A stretch of 6,043 nt of DNA from Oscillospiraceae bacterium (GCA_031265965.1 JAISBX010000173.1:1-6043), one strand, 5' to 3'. Counted from the first letter of the stretch, positions 1 to 5,889 are shown. Numbers and translations are program-made. Notes: generated by a model from the letters alone, not told the origin.

Positions 1-1632
1 TTCAAGATAGTTACGCTGGACGGGCAGGTGATAAACGCCGGAGGCTCGATGACCGGGGGCTCGACCGCGAAGGGCGTGGGCATCATATCGCGCGCCAACG
101 AGCTGGCGCAGCTCGGCGAGCAGGCGAAGGCAGTCGAAAGCAAGCTGCGGGACGCGCAGTCAAAGGCCGCGGAGCTAAAGCGCGAGGCCGCGGCGTACGA
201 GTACACGCTGGAGACGGCGCGCGACGAACTGCGCGCGCTGGAGTACAAAATACAGGAGCTTGAGATCAACCTGCGACACTATGGGCAGCTTGAGGAGGCG
301 GCCGAGGCGAGTTGTGAGACGCAGAGGTCGGAAATATCCACAATACAGGTGCTCATGTCGGCAAATACACTGGAGACTGACGAGCTGCGCGCCGGGATAG
401 CGGCGATGGAGCGGGAAGCCGCGGACGCGCGCGCGTCCGCGGACGCGCGCGCGGCGGACGGGGAGCAGTTGTCCGGAGAGCGGGCGCGCGTGAGCGACGA
501 GCTGGCAAAGCTGCGCGCGGACGAGGCGGCGCTGACGGCGGAGCGCGAGGCGCTCACAAAGGCCGTGACCGAGCTGTCCGCGCTGCGCGCGGACCTCACG
601 GGCAACAGGCAGTCCGGCATCGAGAGCATAAACGAGCTGACGGCCAGAAACGACGGGCTGCGCGAACTGATCGAGGCGGGGGAGCGCGAGACGGCGGAGC
701 TTGACGACGCGCTGGCGGAATGCAGACGCCGGATAACGCGTCTCGACGCCGATAAAATGGACATCGAGGCGGAGCGCTCGAACCATGAAAAGGACACGCG
801 CGAGCGCAACAGCCGGCTTCTGGAGCTGGGGAACGCGTGTTCGCGTTTAGAGAACAAATTGGACTCGGCCAACATGGAGGAAAATCAGATCACAGCCAAG
901 CTCTGGGACACGTACGAGCTCTCGCGCGGCGACGCCATGCTGCTCCGCGTCGAGCTGAGCGGCACGCAGGACGCCGAGCGGCGCATCACGGAGCTAAAGC
1001 GCGAGATAGCCGGTCTGGGCACGCCGAATATCGGGGCCATCGAGGAATTCGAGCGCGTCAACGCGCGTTATACATATCTAACCGAGCAGCGCGACGACGT
1101 GGAGACCGCGAAAAAGGAGCTGCTGGGGATCATATCCGAGATAACGGAGCAGATGCGCGTTATATTCAGCCGGGAGTTCCGGCTCATAAACGACAGCTTC
1201 AAGGAGACGTTCGTCGAGCTGTTCGGGGGCGGGCGCGCGAATCTGTCGCTCGAGGACCCCGACGACGTGCTGGGCTGCGGGATAGAGATAGAGGTCCAGC
1301 CCCCGGGCAAGTCGCTCAAGACGATAACGCTGCTGTCGGGCGGGGAGAAGGCGTTTGTGGCCATCGCGATATACTTCGCAATATTGAAGGTGCGCCCCAC
1401 GGCCTTCGTCGTGCTCGACGAGATAGAGGCGGCGCTCGACGACGCGAACGTCATACGCTTCGCCGACTATATGAGGCGCATGGCGGAGCGCACGCAGATG
1501 GTGGTGATCTCGCACAGACGCGGCACGATGGAGGAGGCGGACATCCTGTACGGCGTCACCATGCAGGAGATGGGCGTGTCGCGCATACTCACGCTTGATC
1601 TCGAACAGGCGGAGAGGGCAATAGCGGGCTGA
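1..1632 (+). CDS. smc: Chromosome partition protein SMC, C-terminal part (5' end outside window)
   Basis: SMC is the ATPase subunit of the SMC-ScpAB condensin that compacts and separates chromosomes. The frame is open from base 1, so the gene enters from the left; 543 codons are visible. The GTG at 28 is not the real start, because codons 6-20 (TLDGQVINAGGSMTGG) are the classic end of the SMC hinge. Codons of roughly 25-335 are charged, heptad-like and rich in Glu, Arg, Ala and Leu: the returning coiled coil. The C-terminal half-head follows from about codon 339 (GLGTPN), with FGGGRANLSLEDPDD and QPPGK segments, the ABC signature LSGGEK at codons 445-450, Walker B FVVLDE at 469-474, the D-loop ALDD at 478-481 and the H-loop histidine at 505 (ISHRRGTMEEAD). 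Walker A would lie in the missing N-terminal half. About 530 residues after the hinge is normal for a full bacterial SMC, so the 3' end is intact. It ends in TGA, 17 bp before ftsY, a common Firmicutes pairing. Identification is near certain. Confidence 0.97.
   Translation, partial: FKIVTLDGQVINAGGSMTGGSTAKGVGIISRANELAQLGEQAKAVESKLRDAQSKAAELKREAAAYEYTLETARDELRALEYKIQELEINLRHYGQLEEAAEASCETQRSEISTIQVLMSANTLETDELRAGIAAMEREAADARASADARAADGEQLSGERARVSDELAKLRADEAALTAEREALTKAVTELSALRADLTGNRQSGIESINELTARNDGLRELIEAGERETAELDDALAECRRRITRLDADKMDIEAERSNHEKDTRERNSRLLELGNACSRLENKLDSANMEENQITAKLWDTYELSRGDAMLLRVELSGTQDAERRITELKREIAGLGTPNIGAIEEFERVNARYTYLTEQRDDVETAKKELLGIISEITEQMRVIFSREFRLINDSFKETFVELFGGGRANLSLEDPDDVLGCGIEIEVQPPGKSLKTITLLSGGEKAFVAIAIYFAILKVRPTAFVVLDEIEAALDDANVIRFADYMRRMAERTQMVVISHRRGTMEEADILYGVTMQEMGVSRILTLDLEQAERAIAG
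419..442. repeat. Perfect 24-bp palindrome within smc
   Basis: The half-site CCGCGGACGCGC is followed directly by its reverse complement. The core is alternating purine-pyrimidine, and GCGGACGCGCGCG at 421-433 recurs as a direct repeat at 439-451. It encodes ADARAS/ADARAA in the coiled coil, so the repeat also exists at protein level. It may have no role of its own. Confidence 0.6.
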
Positions 1633-1638
1633 GCGCCC

Positions 1639-1644
1639 GGGAGG
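1639..1644 (+). promoter_or_regulatory. Ribosome binding site of ftsY
   Basis: GGGAGG ends 5 nt before a TTG start at 1650. No ATG lies nearby in this frame, and the protein that follows (MGFFDKIIEGLAKTRKS) begins exactly as FtsY proteins do, so this site decides the TTG start. Confidence 0.8.
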
Positions 1645-1649
1645 TCGTA

Positions 1650-2558
1650 TTGGGATTTTTTGACAAAATAATCGAGGGGCTCGCGAAGACGAGGAAGAGC
1701 GTGTCGTCGCGGCTGACGGGTATTTTCGCGTCGTTTACCGGCGCGGACGGCGAGTTTTACGACGAGCTGGAGGAGACGCTGATATTGGCGGACATCGGCG
1801 TGGAGACCGCGTCCGGCGCCGTTGAGCAGTTGAGGGAACGCGCGCGCGAGCTCGGCCTGAGAAGCGGAGAGGAGCTCAAGGGCGCGCTGACGGACATACT
1901 GACGCAGGCGCTCGGCGAGGGCGGCAGCGAGCTGAAGCTGGGCACAAAGCCGTCCGTCATACTCGTCATAGGCGTCAACGGCGTGGGAAAGACTACGACG
2001 ATAGGCAAGCTGGCGGCCAAGCTGACCGGCGAGGGAAAGCGCGTGCTGCTGTGCGCGGGCGATACGTTCCGCGCGGCGGCCGCGGAGCAATTGACTATCT
2101 GGGCGCAGAGGGCGCACGCCGACATAGTGCGCCACGGCGAGGGCTCCGACCCCGCGTCGGTCGTGTTCGACGCCATCGCGGCGGCAAAGGCGCGCGGAGC
2201 GGACATCGTGATATGCGATACGGCGGGGCGGCTGCACAACAAGTCGAACCTGATGAACGAGCTGAACAAAATAAGCAGGGTGATCGACCGCGAGCTGCCG
2301 GGACACGACAGGGAGACGATACTCGTGCTCGACGCGATGACGGGCCAGAACGGGCTCATTCAGGCAAAGGCGTTCAAGGAATCCGCCGGGATAACGGGCA
2401 TCGCGCTGACAAAGCTCGACGGCACCGCGAAGGGCGGCATCGTTGTGGCGATAAGCAATCAACTGCAAATACCTGTCAAGCTCGTCGGCGTCGGCGAAAA
2501 GGCCGAGGATCTGCTCGAATTCGACGGGCGCGCGTTTGTGGAGGCGCTTCTCCAATGA
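1650..2558 (+). CDS. ftsY: Signal recognition particle receptor FtsY (SRP-type GTPase)
   Basis: FtsY is the membrane-associated GTPase that receives the SRP (Ffh-4.5S RNA) with its ribosome-nascent chain and passes it to the Sec translocon. The 302-residue product has a short N-terminal segment (1-27) that looks like a membrane-targeting amphipathic helix, then the N domain (about 28-100) and the G domain. Visible motifs are P-loop GVNGVGKTT (108-116), DTFRAAAAEQL (138-148, SRP-GTPase insertion box), DTAGR (190-194), TKLDGTAKGG (254-263, guanine specificity and closing loop) and GVGEKAEDLLEFD (280-292). It lacks the long acidic A domain of E. coli FtsY, as is usual in Firmicutes. It starts 17 bp after smc, and its TGA overlaps the next ATG (ATGA, 2555-2558), suggesting translational coupling. 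In many Firmicutes ylxM and ffh follow; here they do not. Isoleucine codons are 13 ATA, 8 ATC, 2 ATT despite the GC-rich composition. Confidence 0.97.
   Translation: MGFFDKIIEGLAKTRKSVSSRLTGIFASFTGADGEFYDELEETLILADIGVETASGAVEQLRERARELGLRSGEELKGALTDILTQALGEGGSELKLGTKPSVILVIGVNGVGKTTTIGKLAAKLTGEGKRVLLCAGDTFRAAAAEQLTIWAQRAHADIVRHGEGSDPASVVFDAIAAAKARGADIVICDTAGRLHNKSNLMNELNKISRVIDRELPGHDRETILVLDAMTGQNGLIQAKAFKESAGITGIALTKLDGTAKGGIVVAISNQLQIPVKLVGVGEKAEDLLEFDGRAFVEALLQ
2540..2544 (+). promoter_or_regulatory. Ribosome binding site of the rdgB-nadD-yqeK gene, inside ftsY
   Basis: GGAGG lies within the last codons of ftsY, 10 nt before the ATG at 2555. With the ATGA stop/start overlap it supports the start at 2555 and coupled translation. 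The reading frame is open upstream as far as 2051, but that part only shadows ftsY. Confidence 0.7.
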
Positions 2559-3151
2559 CGTTTGTGCTGGCGACAAAAAACGGCGGGAAATTGGAGGAAA
2601 TGCGCGCGATACTGTCCGGTATGGGCCACGGACTGATCCCGTGCTCCGAGGCCGGCGCGGACGCGGAGGTGGAGGAGACGGGCGATACCTTCCGTGAAAA
2701 CGCGCTGATCAAGGCGCGCGCCGCGTGCGAGGCGACGGGGCTGCCGGCGATAGCGGACGACAGCGGGCTGTGCGTCGACGCGCTGGGCGGCGAACCCGGC
2801 GTGTACTCCAAGCGATACGCCGGCGAGAGCGCGGACGACGGCGGACGGTGCGATTTTTTATTGAAAAAACTCGAAAATACGGAACATCGGAGCGCGAAAT
2901 TCGTCTCAAGCATTGTGTGCGCATTTCCGGACGGCGCCGTCGTCGAGGCGGCGGGGGAGTGCCGGGGCGAGATATTGCGCGAAAAGCGCGGCGGCGGCGG
3001 CTTCGGATACGACCCCGTGTTCTATATACCGGAGCTCGGAAGGAGCATGGCGGAGCTCACGCCCGGCGAGAAAAACGCCGTGTCGCACAGGGGCGCCGCG
3101 CTGCGTGCGTTCGCGCCCGGACTGGAGGCGCAGCTCAGGGGCGGGGGCGCG
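2555..3151 (+). other. rdgB: RdgB/HAM1 domain of the fusion (residues 1-199)
   Basis: The motifs run in family order: ATKNGGKLEEM (6-16, phosphate-binding start), ETGDTFRENALIKARA (41-56), AIADDSGLCVDALGG (65-79, with the catalytic/metal aspartates at 68-69), PGVYSKRYAG (81-90), GGGFGYDPVF (147-156, base-recognition loop) and SMAELTPGEKNAVSHRG (164-180). The family hydrolyses non-canonical purine triphosphates (dITP, ITP, XTP) to the monophosphate plus pyrophosphate, preventing their entry into DNA and RNA. The domain is complete: standalone RdgB proteins normally stop a few residues after the helix at 181-194, just where NadD begins here. Confidence 0.95.
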
Positions 3152-4336
3152 ATGAGAACGGGCATATACGGCGGCGCGTTCAATCCGCCGCACACGGGGC
3201 ACTTACGTCTCGCGGAGGCGGCGATCGAACGGCTGGGGCTCGACAGGCTTATAGTGGTGCCCACGGGGGAGCCGCCGCACAAGCGGCTGCCCGACGCCTC
3301 GCCCGACGCGCCGACGCGTCTCGCGCTGACGCGTTTGGCGTTCGCGGGCCTGCCGCGCGCCGAGGTGTCCGGCTGCGAGGCGGAGCGCGGGGGCGTGAGC
3401 TACACGGCCGATACCGTGCGGAGCTTCAGGCGGGAATATCCCGGCGACGAAATATATCTGCTCACCGGTACGGATATGTTCCTGTCGATGATGGACTGGA
3501 AGGACGCGGACGACATTCTGCGCAGCGTCGTACCGGCGGCGGGCGCGCGCCGCGACGGGGACGCGCGGCGCATACGCGGCGCGGCGGACGATATAAAGCG
3601 GAGGTACGGCGTCACGCCGGTGATAGTGGAGTTCGAGCCTGTGGACGTGTCGTCGTCGCATATCCGCGAAGCGCTGAAAAATGGCGGCGGACGGGAGTAC
3701 CTTGCGGAAAGCGTATATGAGTGTATAATAAGGAAAGGCCTGTACGGCGCGCGCCCCGAGCTCGCGTGGCTGCGAGAACGCGCGTACGCGATGCTCGACG
3801 ACAGCAGAGTGGCGCACGTCGAGGGCTGCGAGCTGGAGGCGGCGCGTCTGGCGGCCAGATGGGGCGCGGACGAACGCGACGCGCGCGAGGCCGCGATACT
3901 GCACGATATCACGAAGCGTCTCGACGCGGACGGACAGCTTGCCATGTGCGCGCGGTACGGCGTCCGCGCCGACGAGATCGAGCGCGAGTATCCCAGACTG
4001 CTGCACGCGAAGACGGGCGCCGCGTTCGCGAGGGCGGAGTTCGCGGTGTCGGACGCCGTATATGACGCCATTTTGTGGCATACTACCGGCAGGGCGGATA
4101 TGGCTCTTCTGGAGAAGATAATGTATATCGCGGACTACATCGAGCCGACGCGCGATTTTGAGGATGTGGACGCGCTGCGCGATCTGGCGTACTCGGACCT
4201 TGACGCCGCCATTATATGCGGGCTGGATTTCAGCATAACCGATATAACCTCGCGCGGCATAACGCCGCACCCGCACTCGCTGGAGGCGCTGCGGTTTTTA
4301 AGACCCGGAGAACAGACAAATCTGAAAGGGACCTAA
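2555..4336 (+). CDS. rdgB-nadD-yqeK: Trifunctional fusion: RdgB/HAM1 XTP/dITP pyrophosphatase - NadD nicotinate-nucleotide adenylyltransferase - YqeK HD-domain Ap4A hydrolase
   Basis: A single 593-residue frame holds three complete enzymes. Residues 1-199 are RdgB, which removes (d)ITP and XTP from the nucleotide pool. Residues 200-397 are NadD, which makes nicotinic acid adenine dinucleotide from NaMN and ATP for NAD synthesis. Residues 398-593 are YqeK, an HD-family hydrolase known in Firmicutes to split Ap4A symmetrically to ADP. Each part has its family's usual length of about 200 residues and all key motifs, so none is decayed. All are cytoplasmic; I see no signal peptide or membrane segment. 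The gene overlaps ftsY by ATGA and ends TAA, 5 bp before the LCP gene. The order nadD-yqeK-LCP is common in Clostridia and NadD-YqeK fusions fit that; the RdgB addition is what is odd. Caveat: the RdgB-NadD boundary falls exactly at an internal ATG preceded by a G-rich run, so a one-base assembly error could have joined two overlapping genes. Domain identities are very secure; the covalent join between RdgB and NadD is less so. Confidence 0.9.
   Translation: MTFVLATKNGGKLEEMRAILSGMGHGLIPCSEAGADAEVEETGDTFRENALIKARAACEATGLPAIADDSGLCVDALGGEPGVYSKRYAGESADDGGRCDFLLKKLENTEHRSAKFVSSIVCAFPDGAVVEAAGECRGEILREKRGGGGFGYDPVFYIPELGRSMAELTPGEKNAVSHRGAALRAFAPGLEAQLRGGGAMRTGIYGGAFNPPHTGHLRLAEAAIERLGLDRLIVVPTGEPPHKRLPDASPDAPTRLALTRLAFAGLPRAEVSGCEAERGGVSYTADTVRSFRREYPGDEIYLLTGTDMFLSMMDWKDADDILRSVVPAAGARRDGDARRIRGAADDIKRRYGVTPVIVEFEPVDVSSSHIREALKNGGGREYLAESVYECIIRKGLYGARPELAWLRERAYAMLDDSRVAHVEGCELEAARLAARWGADERDAREAAILHDITKRLDADGQLAMCARYGVRADEIEREYPRLLHAKTGAAFARAEFAVSDAVYDAILWHTTGRADMALLEKIMYIADYIEPTRDFEDVDALRDLAYSDLDAAIICGLDFSITDITSRGITPHPHSLEALRFLRPGEQTNLKGT
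3152..3745 (+). other. nadD: NadD domain of the fusion (residues 200-397)
   Basis: The nucleotidyltransferase signature GGAFNPPHTGH (206-216) carries the HxGH motif (213-216). PTGEPPHK (236-243) follows, then TGTDMFLSMMDWKDADDIL (304-322), matching the NadD consensus around the substrate-binding Asp and Trp, and SSSHIR (366-371), the counterpart of the ISSTxIR motif. The segment ends VYECIIRKGLY (387-397), the usual C-terminus of NadD. The HxGH and (S)SSxxIR pair, and the similarity to NadD rather than CoaD around TDMFLSMMDW, make NadD the best call. It begins with its own in-frame ATG (3152), preceded by purine-rich AGGGGCGGGGG that could act as a ribosome binding site. Confidence 0.94.
3746..4333 (+). 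other. yqeK: YqeK HD-hydrolase domain of the fusion (residues 398-593)
   Basis: The helix LAWLRERAYAMLDDSRVAHVEG (403-424) provides the first metal-ligand histidine (421). AAILHDITK (446-454) carries the HD pair 450-451, HAKTGAAFA (484-492) and ILWHTTG (506-512) supply further histidines, and YIADYIEPTRDFEDV (524-538) is the typical YqeK ending. YqeK proteins of Firmicutes are symmetrical Ap4A hydrolases and are usually encoded directly after nadD. There is no well-placed start codon with a ribosome binding site for YqeK alone: the first in-frame ATG (3791) is already inside helix 1 and lacks one. Fusion to NadD therefore looks genuine. Confidence 0.93.
4325..4330 (+). promoter_or_regulatory. 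Ribosome binding site of the LCP gene
   Basis: AAAGGG in the last codons of yqeK ends 11 nt before the ATG at 4342. It supports starting at 4342 rather than at earlier in-frame codons from 4216 onward, which lie inside the YqeK domain and would add residues unlike an LCP N-terminus. Confidence 0.55.
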
Positions 4337-4341
4337 ATACA

Positions 4342-5889
4342 ATGAGAGTATTCGGCAGTAACGGAAGGGGAAAACACGCAAGCGACGTGAGTGTGCTGCG
4401 CAAGGGAAACGTCAGCAAACGCGATACGGGCGGCGGCCGCAGGAGGCGCAAGCCGCGCACGGTTCGCAGGACGCTGTTCAGGATAGGCACGGTGCTCCTG
4501 GCGCTCATCGCGGCGATCGTCGTGGGGGTATTTGTGGTCTTCAAGCTGGGCTTGTTGAGCGGCGCTCCGCCTGAGATCGGCGATGACGTACGGCGTACGC
4601 CATTATCGACAGCGCCCACGCCGCCGGATCAGCAGGACGATGACCCGGAGCCCACGGACAGCTCCGACAGCGAGATCACAACGCCCGCGGGGCGCCGCGA
4701 CGGGGTGTACACGTTCCTCATACTCGGCATGGACGACGGCAACAACAACACCGATACGTTCATGACGGCGACTCTGGACACGGTGAACTACACGCTCAAC
4801 GTCGTGAACATCCCGCGCGACACGCTCGTGAACGTCTCGTGGAACACAAAAAAGATAAATACGCTCTACGCGAATCTCGGAGTCGAGGGTACGGTGGAGC
4901 GCTTGTCTGAGATACTCGGGTACAAGGTGGACAGGTACGCTATAGTCAATATGCAGGCGTTCAGGGCGCTCGTCAACGCCATAGGCGGGGTCGATTTCGA
5001 CGTGCCCGTAAATATGAATTACGACGATCCGTACCAGGGGTTGAGCATACACTACAGCAAGGGTATGCACCATTTGAACGGGCAGCAGGCGCTTGAGGTA
5101 GTGAGATTCAGGGGATATAACGCCGCGGACATACGGAGGATAAGCACGCAGCAGGAGTTCCTCATGACCGCGATGAAGCAGATACTCGCAGCAAAGAACA
5201 GCCTGAAAATCACGGATATCGCCAGCATTTTCATGAAATACGTCGAGACCGATTTGGAGCTGCGGAATATCATATGGCTGGCGGCGGAGCTGTTCAAGCT
5301 CAACCCCGAGAACATAACGTTTACGACGCTTCCGGTAGACACCTCCGGCGCGACATATGTTACGATATACGTCAACGACTGGCTGGAACTCGTCAACTCG
5401 AAGCTCAACCCGTTTTTGGAGCCCATCAGGGCGGATGAACTGAGCATACTTACGAAAAACGGCTCGGGAGGGTACTACTCGACAGACGGGCACTACGAGG
5501 GAAACAACCTGTCATGGGCGCAAGGGAGCGGCAGGTCGTCGTCGCAATCACAGTCGCAATCACAGTCGGGCGGAAACGCATCCAGTTCGCCGTCTCCGTC
5601 CGCGTCGTCGTCTCCGACTCCGACGGACAGCGGCGAGCCGACGGACAGCGGCGAACCGACGGATAGCGGCGGCGAGAGCACAGGCGCCGAGGGCGGGCAG
5701 CCGGCCGAGCAGTCGCCGCCCGCAGAGACCGCCTCACCGGGCACGGGCGAGGGCTCCGAGGGCACGCCGCCGCCCTCAGACACCCCGCCCGCCGAAACAA
5801 CGCCCGCCCAACCATCCACCTCCGACCCGTCCGGCGGCGCACCAAGCGACAACACCAACGACGACGCCCCACCGGACTGGCTGGGGTAG
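4342..5889 (+). CDS. LytR-CpsA-Psr (LCP) family cell-wall glycopolymer transferase with long repetitive C-terminal tail
   Basis: LCP enzymes sit on the outer face of the membrane and move undecaprenyl-linked polymers (teichoic acids, capsule or similar) onto peptidoglycan. The 515-residue product starts with a basic cytoplasmic segment (RRRRKPRTVRR, about 33-43), one membrane helix (about 49-67) and an acidic Pro/Asp linker (75-118). The LCP domain (about 121-285) shows YTFLILGMDDG (123-133), NTDTFM (136-141), VVNIPRDT (154-161), VDRYAIVNMQAF (196-207), IGGVDFDVP (214-222), LNGQQALEVVRFRGYN (245-260) and DIRRISTQQEFL (263-274). Arg 159, Arg 255, Arg 257 and Arg 266 are likely pyrophosphate ligands. 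A further extracellular segment reaches about 390. Residues 395-515 are low complexity: a Ser-Gln run (399-409), three PTDSGE-type repeats (427-444), then Pro/Thr/Glu/Gly-rich sequence. No LPXTG sorting signal is seen. The polymer substrate cannot be told. The gene follows yqeK by 5 bp, the usual Clostridia position. Confidence 0.93.
   Translation: MRVFGSNGRGKHASDVSVLRKGNVSKRDTGGGRRRRKPRTVRRTLFRIGTVLLALIAAIVVGVFVVFKLGLLSGAPPEIGDDVRRTPLSTAPTPPDQQDDDPEPTDSSDSEITTPAGRRDGVYTFLILGMDDGNNNTDTFMTATLDTVNYTLNVVNIPRDTLVNVSWNTKKINTLYANLGVEGTVERLSEILGYKVDRYAIVNMQAFRALVNAIGGVDFDVPVNMNYDDPYQGLSIHYSKGMHHLNGQQALEVVRFRGYNAADIRRISTQQEFLMTAMKQILAAKNSLKITDIASIFMKYVETDLELRNIIWLAAELFKLNPENITFTTLPVDTSGATYVTIYVNDWLELVNSKLNPFLEPIRADELSILTKNGSGGYYSTDGHYEGNNLSWAQGSGRSSSQSQSQSQSGGNASSSPSPSASSSPTPTDSGEPTDSGEPTDSGGESTGAEGGQPAEQSPPAETASPGTGEGSEGTPPPSDTPPAETTPAQPSTSDPSGGAPSDNTNDDAPPDWLG
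5542..5565 (+). repeat. Tandem 12-bp repeat, two copies, in the LCP tail
   Basis: TCGCAATCACAG occurs twice head to tail and is followed by TCG, encoding Ser-Gln-Ser-Gln twice. The copies are identical at DNA level, pointing to recent slippage or duplication rather than only amino-acid constraint. Confidence 0.85.
5620..5673 (+). repeat. Tandem 18-bp repeat, three copies, in the LCP tail
   Basis: The unit CCGACGGACAGCGGCGAG occurs at 5620-5637, 5638-5655 (last base changed) and 5656-5673 (GAC to GAT, and GAG to GGC), encoding PTDSGE, PTDSGE and PTDSGG. Length multiples of three keep the frame, so copy number could vary between strains without breaking the protein. Confidence 0.9.

Noticed and set aside
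28..30. GTG at 28 as a start of smc
   Set aside because: Codons before it (FKIVTLDGQ) continue the conserved SMC hinge from base 1, so the true start lies outside the window.
2051..2554. N-terminal extension of the fusion gene upstream of 2555
   Set aside because: The frame is open but Arg/Gly-rich and out of frame with ftsY, which covers it; the ATG at 2555 has a ribosome binding site and begins with the proper RdgB N-terminus.
1467..2576. Long minus-strand open frame (369 codons) opposite smc/ftsY
   Set aside because: It lies opposite well-identified ftsY and smc sequence, its translation is Arg/Leu/Ala/His-rich without motifs, and long antisense frames are expected in GC-rich coding DNA.
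2725..3720. Plus-strand open frame (331 codons) in another frame over RdgB-NadD
   Set aside because: Very Arg/Gly-rich translation without motifs; the overlapping RdgB-NadD frame has all conserved residues.
3203..4276. Long minus-strand open frame (357 codons) opposite NadD-YqeK
   Set aside because: Arg/His/Val-rich shadow translation with no family motif, fully covered by conserved domains on the plus strand.
4216..4341. Earlier start for the LCP gene
   Set aside because: This would add 42 residues overlapping the YqeK domain. The ATG at 4342 has an upstream AAAGGG and gives the usual short basic cytoplasmic tail before the membrane helix.
4592..4601. Short palindromes GGCGTACGCC (4592-4601) and CGCGTACGCG (3781-3790)
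   Set aside because: Ten-base palindromes are expected by chance in sequence this rich in CG dinucleotides; neither lies at a gene boundary.
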